From the NCBI GenBank assembly GCA_964570565.1, contig CAZMYT010000011.1:1-34106 (forward strand): a stretch of DNA of 34,106 nt. The letters run 5' to 3'. The translations under genes and the position numbers were made by a program. The notes below the pieces were generated by a model. It did no database searches and was not told where the DNA came from. It saw only the letters and a program-made list of their open reading frames with translations. The DNA is from W0P28-013 sp964570565. Lineage in GTDB: Bacteria; Bacteroidota; Bacteroidia; Bacteroidales; Paludibacteraceae. Shown here one piece after another: positions 16,960 through 25,877 of this stretch. Position 1 is the stretch's first letter, and each line of letters starts with the position of its first letter.

Positions 16960-18060
16960 ATGAAAATAGGAATATTAACATTTCATAGAGCTATTAATTA
17001 TGGGGCATTTTTGCAGGCTTTTGCTTTGCAAAAATATCTTATAAATTTAGGTCATCAGGTGGAAATGATAGATTATTGGCCTGAGGCGCATGAGGCAACG
17101 TACAAACTCTTTTATATCAAACCCAATGCAACTGTTACTGAAAGAATTAAAACAATCATAGCCATTATACTAAAAGCTACTAGATTTCAAAAGCGTAGGC
17201 ATAAAATGTTAGTATTACAATATAAACATTTTAACATTTCTAAGCAGATAAAGTATAGCTCTAATAGTGACTTATTTAATTTAGATGTAGATTGTATTGT
17301 TTATGGTAGTGACCAAATATGGTGGAATTCTAATATTCCTAATTATAAGGGATTTGATGATGTTTATTTTGGAGGTGTCGTATCTCCAATCATAAAGCGT
17401 ATTGCTTATGCTCCTAGTATGGGCGTTATGACTTTTGATAAGGATGACCAACACTATTTATCGAGGGTTTTAAAACGTTTCGATTTGCTCTCGGTTCGTG
17501 AGACGGACCTTCGGGATGTTCTACAGCCACTAACAGAACGCCCAATAGAAATTGTTTTAGATCCTGTTTTTTTATTGGATCAAAAGCAGTGGGCTACATT
17601 TTGTACTCCGCTTAGAACTAAAGAAAAATATGTACTTTTTTATAATGTAATTCCCTCAAAATTAGCTAGAAAGGTCGCTGAGAAATTGGCAGAAGAAAAA
17701 AACTGTCAACTGATAGAATTAACTGGTCGCGTTGATACTTTAAAATATGGTAAGACCTATGTGCAAACAGCAAATGCATTTGAGTTCTTGTCTTATATAA
17801 GAAATGCGGAGAGTATTGTTTCGACCTCTTTTCATGGCGTGGCTTTTTCAATTCTTTTTGAAAAAGATTTTTATGCGTTGGGGATGAAAAATAATTCAGG
17901 TCGTGTTGCATCTCTGTTAAGACAATTAGATATAACACATAGGTTATGTGAAGATGATGTAATGGACTCTACTCCTATTGATTACAATATAGTCAATAAT
18001 AAGCTGTTCCATTTGAAAGAAACTTCTATTAAATATTTAAAACACTCATTGATGGTATAA
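16960..18060 (+). CDS. Polysaccharide pyruvyl transferase family protein
   Basis: A 366-residue member of the CsaB/ExoV-type polysaccharide pyruvyl transferase family. The two Rossmann-like halves show ILTFHRAINYGAFLQAFAL at the N terminus, VYGSDQIWWN in the middle and VSTSFHGVAFSILF near the C terminus, the last being the conserved S-x-x-H-G region. The family transfers a pyruvate ketal from phosphoenolpyruvate to a sugar, adding negative charge to the glycan. It has no signal peptide and no membrane segment, consistent with work on the lipid-linked precursor in the cytoplasm. AGA/AGG make up about half of its arginine codons, as in the central part of the locus generally. Confidence 0.85.
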   Translation: MKIGILTFHRAINYGAFLQAFALQKYLINLGHQVEMIDYWPEAHEATYKLFYIKPNATVTERIKTIIAIILKATRFQKRRHKMLVLQYKHFNISKQIKYSSNSDLFNLDVDCIVYGSDQIWWNSNIPNYKGFDDVYFGGVVSPIIKRIAYAPSMGVMTFDKDDQHYLSRVLKRFDLLSVRETDLRDVLQPLTERPIEIVLDPVFLLDQKQWATFCTPLRTKEKYVLFYNVIPSKLARKVAEKLAEEKNCQLIELTGRVDTLKYGKTYVQTANAFEFLSYIRNAESIVSTSFHGVAFSILFEKDFYALGMKNNSGRVASLLRQLDITHRLCEDDVMDSTPIDYNIVNNKLFHLKETSIKYLKHSLMV

Positions 18061-18132
18061 GAACATATCATTTAAAATTATTTTATGGATGTTAGAGATA
18101 GAGCTGATTTCGAATAATGAAAAAGTGAAAAA

Positions 18133-19296
18133 ATGAAAATACTTTATATTGCACATAATGGACTGATACAAGGCTCTGGCTTTGCCTTACTTAATATGAT
18201 TAAGGGTATGCAGCCTAAAGGTGTTGACATGTTGGTGATGATTCCATATAAAGGTATTTTGTCAGAAAAATTGGAGGAGTTAGGTGTTCGTTATTATGTA
18301 TCCCCGTTGTATAATGCGGTATATCCTCCTTTGAGTAACGTGCGTGATGTCATACGGTTTATCCCTCTTTTATTACGAACTTTGTGGTGTAATTATAAGA
18401 GTGCTAATTTGTTAAAAAAAATAATAAGAAAGGAATCTCCAGATATTGTTCATTCAAATACAGGGGTTATTCATCTGGGATTTAGAATTGCCCAAAAACT
18501 CGGTATACCTCATGTGTGGCATTTAAGAGAATTTCAAAATTTGGATTTTGGTTGGTCTCCTATCGGAGGAATGGCGACCTTTAAAAACAAATTACTGTTG
18601 GATGGAAATTACAATATCGCCATAACACAATCGGTTTTTAGTCATTATGATTTACATAATACAAATAGTAAAATTATATATGATGGGGTGTTTTCAGCAG
18701 GCCTAAAACAGAATCAAGTTTGTCCTAAAAATAAATATTTACTTTTTGTTGGCTCAATACTCAAAGGAAAGGGTCCTCAAGTGGCAGTTGATGCATTTAT
18801 GCAAATAGCATCTCAATATAGTGATTATGAATTATGGTTGGTGGGTGATAATCTTTCCGATTTTGCTGTACATTTGCAACGAAGAGTTCTAAATAGCCCA
18901 TATGCGAAGCAAATAAAATTTTTAGGTTTCCGACATGATATTGCTGCTTTGATGAAATCTGCGACGGCATTATTAGTATGTAGTGAGTCTGAAGGTTTTG
19001 GTTTTATTACTGTAGAAGCAATGTATAATCATTGCTTGGTTATAGGGCATAATACAGCAGGAACGAAAGAGCAATTTGATAATGGCTTATTGCGACATGG
19101 ATCAGAAATTGGTCTTCGTTATGATACCTCCCAAGAACTAGTTGAGGTGTTATCTGGTGTGCTACATAAAGGAGTGGATTATTATGAACCAATAATAAGC
19201 AGAGCCTATGAAACCGTATGTAATTTATATACATTAGAACATAACTCTGAAGCGTTATATCAATTTTATCTAGAAATTTTGAGAGATGAAAAATAA
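18133..19296 (+). CDS. Glycosyltransferase family 4
   Basis: A 387-residue GT-B retaining glycosyltransferase. The C-terminal donor-binding region has LLFVGSILKGKGPQ and the family's E-x7-E signature ESEGFGFITVEAM (E287 and E295). The N-terminal acceptor domain starts with ILYIAHNGLIQGSGFAL, with VHSNTG and HVWHLREF. It should add one sugar to the lipid-linked repeat unit at the cytoplasmic face; the sugar cannot be deduced. It is preceded by a 72-nt gap without visible signals, and its end overlaps the WbsX-like gene. Confidence 0.88.
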   Translation: MKILYIAHNGLIQGSGFALLNMIKGMQPKGVDMLVMIPYKGILSEKLEELGVRYYVSPLYNAVYPPLSNVRDVIRFIPLLLRTLWCNYKSANLLKKIIRKESPDIVHSNTGVIHLGFRIAQKLGIPHVWHLREFQNLDFGWSPIGGMATFKNKLLLDGNYNIAITQSVFSHYDLHNTNSKIIYDGVFSAGLKQNQVCPKNKYLLFVGSILKGKGPQVAVDAFMQIASQYSDYELWLVGDNLSDFAVHLQRRVLNSPYAKQIKFLGFRHDIAALMKSATALLVCSESEGFGFITVEAMYNHCLVIGHNTAGTKEQFDNGLLRHGSEIGLRYDTSQELVEVLSGVLHKGVDYYEPIISRAYETVCNLYTLEHNSEALYQFYLEILRDEK

Positions 19297-20398
19297 TTTA
19301 TATAATAACAAAATGCGTGTTCTTGCTTTTTACTTACCTCAATTTCATACTATTCCAGAAAATGATATGTGGTGGGGTAAAGGTTTTACCGATTGGTCGA
19401 ATGTACGAAAAGCCAAACCATATTATAAAAATCAATATCAACCACGAGAACCGTTGGCTGATAATTATTATGATTTGACTAACATTGAAACAATTAAATG
19501 GCAGGCTGAACTAGCGAAAAAATATAATGTATCTGGATTGTGCTTTTATCATTATTGGTTTAACGGTAAACTGTTATTAGAAAAACCTTCAGAATTACTA
19601 CTTAAGCATACAGAAGTTGATTTAGATTACTGTTTTTCATGGGCTAATGAACCTTGGGCGCGCACTTGGGATGGTAAAAATAATCATATATTAATGCCAC
19701 AATCTTATGGGGATGAAGCTGATTGGTTAAAACATTTTGAATATCTATTACCTTTTTTTAAAGATGACCGATATATTAAAATTGGCAACAAACCAATGTT
19801 TTTATTGTATAAATCTCAATCAATCCCTCAATGTAAATCAATGATGGATTATTGGAATAAATTAGCTGTAAATCATGGATTTTCTGGAATTCATTTTGTG
19901 GAAACTCTCAGAGATCGTACCTGTGACTCGCGTGAGTTACCTTATGAAGCAAAGGTGGAATTTGAACCGATAAGAACTAATTATAAACAATCATTTTTTA
20001 TCCTTAATTATAAACGTATCAGACGAAGAGTTCTTGATCTGATTAATGTTGTTTTTCATATTCAAATTCCTTTAAATCGTAAATATAAATTTCAAAAAGT
20101 TGCTAGTCGATCATTGGCTTTAAAATCCCCTCAAGGCACTTATGGAGGAGTCTTTGTTGGGTGGGATAATACTGCTCGAAAGGGTCTGAAAGGTACCTAT
20201 ATAGAAATGCCAACAAAAGACGAATTTAAGGCCTATTTGGCTCGAAAAATTGAAATTACGCAAAATGTGTATAATACCAATTTTATCTTTGTAAATGCTT
20301 GGAATGAGTGGGCGGAAGGGACTTATTTAGAACCTGATAAAAAAAATAGATTTGATTATTTGGAAGCTATTAAAGAAGTGCTGCAAGAGTTTGATTGA
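19286..20398 (+). CDS. WbsX-like glycosyltransferase (GH99-like fold)
   Basis: A 370-residue protein of the WbsX family (Glyco_tran_WbsX), related in fold to GH99 endo-mannosidases. Near the N terminus it has RVLAFYLPQFHTIPEN, then WWGKGFTDWSNV and YHYWFNGK. The middle has SWANEPWARTWDG, and the C-terminal part has WNEWAEGTYLEP (E341, E344), which matches the spacing of the GH99 catalytic glutamates in WNEWxEG. Members sit in O-antigen and capsule loci and are usually called glycosyltransferases, but the reaction is poorly documented. An alternative start at 19313 would begin directly at the conserved MRVLAFY and avoid the 11-nt overlap with the upstream gene. Confidence 0.85.
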   Translation: MKNNLYNNKMRVLAFYLPQFHTIPENDMWWGKGFTDWSNVRKAKPYYKNQYQPREPLADNYYDLTNIETIKWQAELAKKYNVSGLCFYHYWFNGKLLLEKPSELLLKHTEVDLDYCFSWANEPWARTWDGKNNHILMPQSYGDEADWLKHFEYLLPFFKDDRYIKIGNKPMFLLYKSQSIPQCKSMMDYWNKLAVNHGFSGIHFVETLRDRTCDSRELPYEAKVEFEPIRTNYKQSFFILNYKRIRRRVLDLINVVFHIQIPLNRKYKFQKVASRSLALKSPQGTYGGVFVGWDNTARKGLKGTYIEMPTKDEFKAYLARKIEITQNVYNTNFIFVNAWNEWAEGTYLEPDKKNRFDYLEAIKEVLQEFD

Positions 20399-20524
20399 GG
20401 CTAAATTGAATTTTGTACTTTCTTTACTACCATGTTTTCTTGAATAATTCGTATGAATTGTTGATAACAGTGAATGTGATCTATTTGAGAATTTTTATTG
20501 TTGTGATTTTTAATAAAATAGCTT

Positions 20525-21574
20525 ATGAGAAATAATACAGTATCAATAGCTAAGGCGATTGGCATAATCTTAATGGTAGTAGGTCACAGTGGTTGTCCTA
20601 AAGGTTTGTGTCAGTTTATTTACTTGTTTCATATGCCATTATTTTTTTTTATTTCTGGCTATTTTTTTAATCCAGACTCCACCGATTCAAAAAAAACATT
20701 TGTGACCAGAAAAGTACAAACATTGTGGATACCATTTGTTAAATGGTCTTTTATTTTTTTGTTATTACATAATCTGTTATATTTAGTACATTTTGAGACC
20801 GATTTATATACATGGAAAGATATTTGGCAGCGTGCCATTCTAATTCCTTTTATGTTTGGTGAAGATACATTGATTGGAGGGTATTGGTTTTTAAACAATC
20901 TGTTTTATTGTTCTGTTTTGTGCCTATTATTTACTTGGGTAATTAAATTTTTGTCGCACAATATGCGTGTAATTGCTATTCTTTTTTTAGTAATGGGTGT
21001 CAGTGTTTTTATGTTATCTTTATTCTTTACTCATATTATTGATAATAATGTTGTTAAACGATTACCTATTATGTGTTTCTCTGGGGTTATGTTTGGAACG
21101 GGTTACGTATTTTCTCAGTTTAGATTTAAATTTATCCAAAATAAATGGTTGTGGATGATGTCATTTGCAATTCTTGTTGTAGGTGTGGTTCTAAAGCCTC
21201 TGATTAGACCTTTTACATCAGCCACTGCTTTTGATGCGCCTTATATAATAATCATGGCTTTGGTCGGTGTCTATTTTGTGTTTTATTTGGCGCATGTTTT
21301 GAATAAAACGTATTTGAAAAAATTGTTGGTTTATGTAGGAGATAATTCCTTAATCATATTGACGTTCCATTTCTTAGTATTTAAATTTGCTTCGTGGTTT
21401 ATAGTTTTAGTAAGTGATTTGCCAATGAGCGAAATAGCAACCCATCCTCATATTAAATTTGAAGAATCTAATTGGTGGTGGTTGTTTTATACCATTTTAG
21501 GTGTATCTTTACCTTTGCTTTTTAAATTAATAAAGGACAAAACATGGTCAAGCATTAGACCGATTATAAAATGA
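20525..21574 (+). CDS. Acyltransferase family 3 (sugar O-acetyltransferase)
   Basis: A 349-residue integral membrane acyltransferase with about ten hydrophobic segments. The N terminus (VSIAKAIGIILMVVGHSG, His21) and FHMPLFFFISGYFF are the signature of the acyltransferase_3 family, which O-acetylates sugars of polysaccharides and lipopolysaccharide. It probably decorates the repeat unit or polymer. It is preceded by the largest gap within the locus (126 nt), where a weak promoter-like pair (TTG, 19 nt, TCTATTTG ending at 20487) may drive the second half. Five of eight arginine codons are AGA by my count. Its stop overlaps the next start (ATGA). Confidence 0.85.
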   Translation: MRNNTVSIAKAIGIILMVVGHSGCPKGLCQFIYLFHMPLFFFISGYFFNPDSTDSKKTFVTRKVQTLWIPFVKWSFIFLLLHNLLYLVHFETDLYTWKDIWQRAILIPFMFGEDTLIGGYWFLNNLFYCSVLCLLFTWVIKFLSHNMRVIAILFLVMGVSVFMLSLFFTHIIDNNVVKRLPIMCFSGVMFGTGYVFSQFRFKFIQNKWLWMMSFAILVVGVVLKPLIRPFTSATAFDAPYIIIMALVGVYFVFYLAHVLNKTYLKKLLVYVGDNSLIILTFHFLVFKFASWFIVLVSDLPMSEIATHPHIKFEESNWWWLFYTILGVSLPLLFKLIKDKTWSSIRPIIK

Positions 21575-22374
21575 AAAACATCGTCATTCTTTGTGTTAAC
21601 TATAACTCATACCATGAGTTGAATAGTTATTTGAAATCCATAGATGAGGCTGCACAGTGTGTTAATGATTGTGTGGTTAAAGTATTAGTTGCTGATACAA
21701 CAACAGATAATATACAATTGATATCAACAGCATTTAATTATATTTCGGTTGAAGTGGCGGTGTGTCATGAGAATTTAGGATATATTGGTGGCATACGCCG
21801 TTTAATTACGAATTATGCGCCGATATCGTGTGCTTATACGATTGTGTCAAATGTTGACGTGATATTGCCAACTGATTTTTTTGTGCGTTTGTTGGCTTAT
21901 CCACTTACAGAGGAGGTAGGTTGGATTGCTCCTGCTATCTATTCTGAGTCAGAATCTAAAGATCGTAATCCCAAATTAATAAGTCGCCCTTCGAAACGTC
22001 ATTTGCAATTAGCCAAACAGTTGTACATTCATCCTTGGATTTACAATTTATATGTTACTTTTGTTTACAATAAACGTAAACCAGTAAAGTCTGTTGCTAA
22101 CTCTAAACAAACAATTTATGGTGGGCATGGTTCTTTTATGATTTTTACCGATTTTCAATTTGTTGCTGAAGCAGTTTCACAGTATAAAGCATTTTTGTTT
22201 TGTGAAGAAAATTTATTTGCAGAGGAATTATATCTTCGCCATAAAATAGTGCAGTATGTTCCTGAAATTAGTGTAAACGATCTTGATCATGCGAGTACAA
22301 GTAAGTTGCGGGGAACTACTTATTGTCGTTGGAATAGAGCGGCTTTATCGTTTATTCTAAATCGTTATTATTAA
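21571..22374 (+). CDS. Glycosyltransferase family 2 (rhamnosyltransferase-like)
   Basis: A 267-residue GT-A enzyme. The N-terminal nucleotide-binding strand reads VILCVNYNSYHEL. The segment ENLGYIGGIRRLI corresponds to the conserved N-x-G-x-x-x-G-x-N-x-G region in modified form. The metal-site region is VSNVDVILP, an N-x-D type as in rhamnosyltransferase-like GT2 proteins. No membrane segments are seen. It is translationally coupled to the acyltransferase by a 4-nt overlap and followed after 5 nt by the beta-propeller gene. Donor and acceptor are unknown. Confidence 0.82.
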   Translation: MKNIVILCVNYNSYHELNSYLKSIDEAAQCVNDCVVKVLVADTTTDNIQLISTAFNYISVEVAVCHENLGYIGGIRRLITNYAPISCAYTIVSNVDVILPTDFFVRLLAYPLTEEVGWIAPAIYSESESKDRNPKLISRPSKRHLQLAKQLYIHPWIYNLYVTFVYNKRKPVKSVANSKQTIYGGHGSFMIFTDFQFVAEAVSQYKAFLFCEENLFAEELYLRHKIVQYVPEISVNDLDHASTSKLRGTTYCRWNRAALSFILNRYY

Positions 22375-22379
22375 AAATT

Positions 22380-23651
22380 ATGAACAGTATAGAGCGTAAA
22401 ATATACGATATTGTTAAATCTCAGCCTTGGTTGAAAGATTTGGTACGAAACGTTTATCAAGGAATATTCGACTTATTACCACGTAAGTCGGAGTTATTGG
22501 GTGATAAGTTTCAACAGCGTGATGGCTATTTTTTTGGCTTTCACGATGTTTCTCCATTCTCTAAAGATGATGCTAAATTATTGGCAAATAATGCTTCCTT
22601 AGAATTTAAAATGCCATCTCCAGATGATTTATTAACAGTTGGTTATTTTGATTTTGCCAATGGCATTATTGGTGATCACCATATATTGGGACACTCTTCT
22701 GCGTGGAACTTTCATAAGGGCTGCCGCTTACAATGGGTAGATACAAATCATGTTATCTATAATACGCGTGTAAATACTCAATTGGTATCCAAAAAGGTAA
22801 ATGTGGTTTCCCTACAAGAAGAATTATACGATTTTCCCATTGATACCGTTTCGTCAAGTGGTATATTTGCTACAAGTTTAAGTTATGAGCGTGTCGAATG
22901 TTTAATGCCTGGTTATGGCTATATAGACGTTATAGATGGCGGCTTTATTGATCAAAAAGCTCCGCAAAATACTGGCGTTTTTTTGGTAAATTTGACAACT
23001 AAAGAGCGTACATTACTGTTTTCAATAGCTCAATTAGCCGCCGATATTCATACGTATCCCGATAATAAAGATTATTACCATTACATCACTCACACGTCTT
23101 TTTCTAGAGACGAGCGTTATGTGTCGTGTTTACATCGCTATGTGGCTTTGGATGATTTAGATAAACGCTTTACACGTTTGGTTATTTATGATCGATTAAC
23201 ACAAAAGATTTCTTATTTACCGACAGAAGGCATGGTTTCACATTATGTCTGGAACGGACAATCTCAGATTATTGCCTATTGCCGTATAGAAGGTAAAGAA
23301 TGTCATACATTGTTTACCATACAAGAAGGAACTTGTACTAATTATGCTTTACAGCAACCTGATATTCTAAATTCCGATGGTCATCAGAGTTTTGTTACCG
23401 ATGATTGTTTTATAACGGATACTTATCCTGATAAATACAGACTGGCTCACATTCACCTTGCTCATATAGGAGGGAATTCTGTTCGTATAGCGAGCGTTTA
23501 TTCTCCTAAAGCATTTCAAACCCGTGATATGTATAATCACATCGCTTGTGATTTACATCCAAGAGTATCTCTAAGTGGTAAATATATTTGTTTTGATTCT
23601 CCAAGAAGTGGTAAACGTGCTTTGTGTATTCAACAATTAAATTCATTATGA
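22380..23651 (+). CDS. Beta-propeller-like protein of unknown function, oligogalacturonate-lyase-like
   Basis: A 423-residue protein that I cannot assign to a defined function. It has no signal peptide and no membrane segment. Several blade-like repeats of the form S-F/V-S-x-D-x-x-x-V are visible: HDVSPFSKDDAKLL (from H55), HTSFSRDERYVSCLHRY, DGHQSFVTDDCFITDTYP (H335) and DLHPRVSLSGKYICFDSP (H393). The repeat style and the last two histidine motifs recall the seven-bladed oligogalacturonate lyase/TolB-like propellers. It sits between two GT2 genes and overlaps the second by 4 nt, so it belongs to the glycan pathway. Possible roles are a lyase- or hydrolase-like enzyme on uronate-containing glycan, or a scaffold or sensor for the pathway. 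Confidence 0.7.
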   Translation: MNSIERKIYDIVKSQPWLKDLVRNVYQGIFDLLPRKSELLGDKFQQRDGYFFGFHDVSPFSKDDAKLLANNASLEFKMPSPDDLLTVGYFDFANGIIGDHHILGHSSAWNFHKGCRLQWVDTNHVIYNTRVNTQLVSKKVNVVSLQEELYDFPIDTVSSSGIFATSLSYERVECLMPGYGYIDVIDGGFIDQKAPQNTGVFLVNLTTKERTLLFSIAQLAADIHTYPDNKDYYHYITHTSFSRDERYVSCLHRYVALDDLDKRFTRLVIYDRLTQKISYLPTEGMVSHYVWNGQSQIIAYCRIEGKECHTLFTIQEGTCTNYALQQPDILNSDGHQSFVTDDCFITDTYPDKYRLAHIHLAHIGGNSVRIASVYSPKAFQTRDMYNHIACDLHPRVSLSGKYICFDSPRSGKRALCIQQLNSL

Positions 23652-24667
23652 ATCATTTAGTTTCTATTGTTTGCCCCATTTATAACGAGGAGCGGTTTAT
23701 TGTTAACTGTGTTGAATCTATTTTGAGCCAAGATTATCCTCATGACTCCATAGAAGTGTTTTTTGTGGATGGACGAAGTACAGATGGTACGAAATCTTTG
23801 CTTCAACCCTATTTAGAACAATATCCATTTATCCATTTGTTAGATAACCCAGAAAAGGTGGTTCCTTATGCCCTTAATTATGGAATTAAAGCTTCTAAAG
23901 GAGATGTTATTATGAGGCTCGATGGTCATTGTGTGTATCCTCATAATTATATTTCTGTATTGGTTAATTATTTGTTTGAATTATCCGCCGATAATGTTGG
24001 TGCACTTTGGAATACATTGCCCGCCAATGATAGTCTTATGGCTAATGCTATAGCGATAGGGTCGAGCCATAAATTTGGAGTAGGAGGTTCTCTTCATAAG
24101 GTGGGTATTACTCAAGCCACCGAAACTGATACTGTACCTTTTGGTTGTTATCGTCGCGATGTATTTGATAGAATTGGGATGTTTGACACCGACTTGATTC
24201 GTAATCAAGATGATGAGTTCAATGCTAGACTCATAAATGCTGGTGGTAAAATAGTTCTTATTCCTGAAGTAGTAATTGATTATACCGCTCGTGATACTAT
24301 TTCTAAAATGGCTCGAATGTATTACCAATATGGGCTTTTTAAACCGTTAGTGAATAAGAAACTAGGTGCGCCTGCTACTATTCGTCAGTTTTTTCCATTA
24401 CTCTTTGTTTTGGGGATTCTTTTTGGAGGCTTAGTATCAGTTTTTTTCCCCATTTTATGGTACGCATACGTATCAGTTTTATCTGTATATTTACTACTAA
24501 GTTTGTATTTTAGCTTTAAAATCGCGATTACACAAAAAACAAAAATGTTCTTATTGGTTTTGCCGTTTGTGTTTTTTACCATCCATGTTAGTTATGGTTG
24601 GGGGTATTTGTGCGGCATTTTTAAATTAATATTCAAACAGCGTTTTGCTGTTAATGTAAATAGATAA
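23648..24667 (+). CDS. Glycosyltransferase family 2 (ExoA-like) with C-terminal membrane segments
   Basis: A 339-residue enzyme. The start at 23648 is chosen because it overlaps the upstream stop as ATGA and gives the canonical N terminus MNHLVSIVCPIYNEERF; an upstream in-frame ATG (23624) lies inside the preceding gene. GT-A features are FVDGRSTDGT, MRLDGHCVYP and the QDDEFNARL acceptor-site motif, as in ExoA-type succinoglycan glycosyltransferases. Two or three hydrophobic segments at the C terminus (about 245-325) anchor it in the inner membrane. It probably adds one sugar to the lipid-linked intermediate. Confidence 0.87.
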   Translation: MNHLVSIVCPIYNEERFIVNCVESILSQDYPHDSIEVFFVDGRSTDGTKSLLQPYLEQYPFIHLLDNPEKVVPYALNYGIKASKGDVIMRLDGHCVYPHNYISVLVNYLFELSADNVGALWNTLPANDSLMANAIAIGSSHKFGVGGSLHKVGITQATETDTVPFGCYRRDVFDRIGMFDTDLIRNQDDEFNARLINAGGKIVLIPEVVIDYTARDTISKMARMYYQYGLFKPLVNKKLGAPATIRQFFPLLFVLGILFGGLVSVFFPILWYAYVSVLSVYLLLSLYFSFKIAITQKTKMFLLVLPFVFFTIHVSYGWGYLCGIFKLIFKQRFAVNVNR

Positions 24668-24671
24668 CATT

Positions 24672-25877
24672 ATGAAAATATCTTTTTCCCCTCCGGATAT
24701 TACCGAACAAGAAATTGAAGAAGTAGCTCAAGCACTTCGTTCGGGTTGGATTACTACTGGACCCCGTACTAAAGAATTTGAACGCTTAATTGCCGAGTAT
24801 TGTCATACCGAAAAGGCGGTGTGTCTTAATTCTGCGACGGCTTGTATGGAGCTTATTCTGCATTTGTTGGGCGTTGGTCCTGGCGATGAAGTAATTACTT
24901 CGGCGTACACATACACCGCCACGGCTAGTGTAACGTGTCATGTTGGTGCTAAGGTTGTTATGGTGGATACGGCGCCTGATTCTTTTGAAATGGATTATGA
25001 TAAATTAGCTGAGGCTATCACACCTCGAACTAAAGTTATTATTCCAGTTGATTTGGCTGGCGTGGTATGCAATTACGATAAAATCTTCGAAATTGTGAAT
25101 GCCCACAAGGCTTTATTTGTGGCTGCTAACCCTATTCAAAAAGCATTCGGTCGTGTTGTCGTTTTGGCCGATGCCGCTCATGCCTTTGGTGCACAACGTC
25201 ATGGACGCATGTGTGGAGAGATTGCCGATTTTACAAGTTTCTCGTTTCATGCGGTCAAAAATTTAACAACGGCTGAAGGGGGCGCTTTGACATGGCGTAA
25301 CATTCCTGGAATTGATAATGAGTGGATTTATAAGCAATTTATGTTACTGTCTCTGCATGGTCAAAATAAAGACGCACTAGCTAAAACTCAACTGGGTTCT
25401 TGGGAATACGATATTGTATCACCCGCATATAAATGTAACATGACGGATGTGGTAGCAGCCATTGGTTTAATACAGTTTAAACGCTATCCAAGTATTTTGG
25501 AACGTAGAAAAATATTGATTGAACGCTACGATAAGGCTTTTTCTCCTTACAATGTACAGGTTTTAAATCATTTTTCGGATACGCATAGCTCTAGTGGTCA
25601 TTTGTATTTGGTTCGTTTATTAGGTAAGGATGAAGCGTATAGAAATAAAGTGATTGAAGCCATGGCTGAGCGTGGTATTGCTTGTAATGTACATTACAAA
25701 CCACTGCCTATGATGACTGCTTACAAACAACTTGGCTTTGATATAGCTAACTTTCCACAGGCATTTAATCAATATCGGAATGAAATAACATTGCCATTGC
25801 ATACGTGTTTGACTGATGAGGAACAAGCTTATATCATTGCTAATTTTGTTGATATTATTGCAGATTTGAAGAAATGA
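24672..25877 (+). CDS. DegT/DnrJ/EryC1/StrS-family PLP sugar aminotransferase
   Basis: A 401-residue PLP enzyme that aminates a keto sugar nucleotide. The Schiff-base lysine is K196 in SFHAVKNLTTAEGG. D167 in ADAAHAFGA binds the cofactor ring nitrogen, and NSATACMELIL forms the phosphate-binding region. His170 gives a DAAH motif, as I recall it from 4-keto-sugar aminotransferases such as ArnB, whereas WbpE and DesV/QdtB-type 3-aminotransferases have DAAQ. An insertion around residues 142-160, just before the D167 motif, makes it longer than WbpE. It could serve the 4-keto product of the dehydratase at 7467 or the 3-keto product of the WbpB-like enzyme at 27110. It overlaps the priming transferase gene by 4 nt. 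Confidence 0.9.
   Translation: MKISFSPPDITEQEIEEVAQALRSGWITTGPRTKEFERLIAEYCHTEKAVCLNSATACMELILHLLGVGPGDEVITSAYTYTATASVTCHVGAKVVMVDTAPDSFEMDYDKLAEAITPRTKVIIPVDLAGVVCNYDKIFEIVNAHKALFVAANPIQKAFGRVVVLADAAHAFGAQRHGRMCGEIADFTSFSFHAVKNLTTAEGGALTWRNIPGIDNEWIYKQFMLLSLHGQNKDALAKTQLGSWEYDIVSPAYKCNMTDVVAAIGLIQFKRYPSILERRKILIERYDKAFSPYNVQVLNHFSDTHSSSGHLYLVRLLGKDEAYRNKVIEAMAERGIACNVHYKPLPMMTAYKQLGFDIANFPQAFNQYRNEITLPLHTCLTDEEQAYIIANFVDIIADLKK

Noticed and set aside
18086..18118. Tiny open frame (10 codons) in the gap before the GT4 gene
   Set aside because: Too short and without any supporting signal; probably chance.
20399..20524. Promoter in the 126-nt gap before the acyltransferase gene
   Set aside because: The best candidate (TTG, 19 nt, TCTATTTG) has a mismatch in the -7 box at the critical TA, so I mention it only as weak.
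23981..24328. A 115-codon minus-strand open frame inside the ExoA-like gene
   Set aside because: It is antisense to conserved GT2 motifs and has no recognisable domain or start signal.
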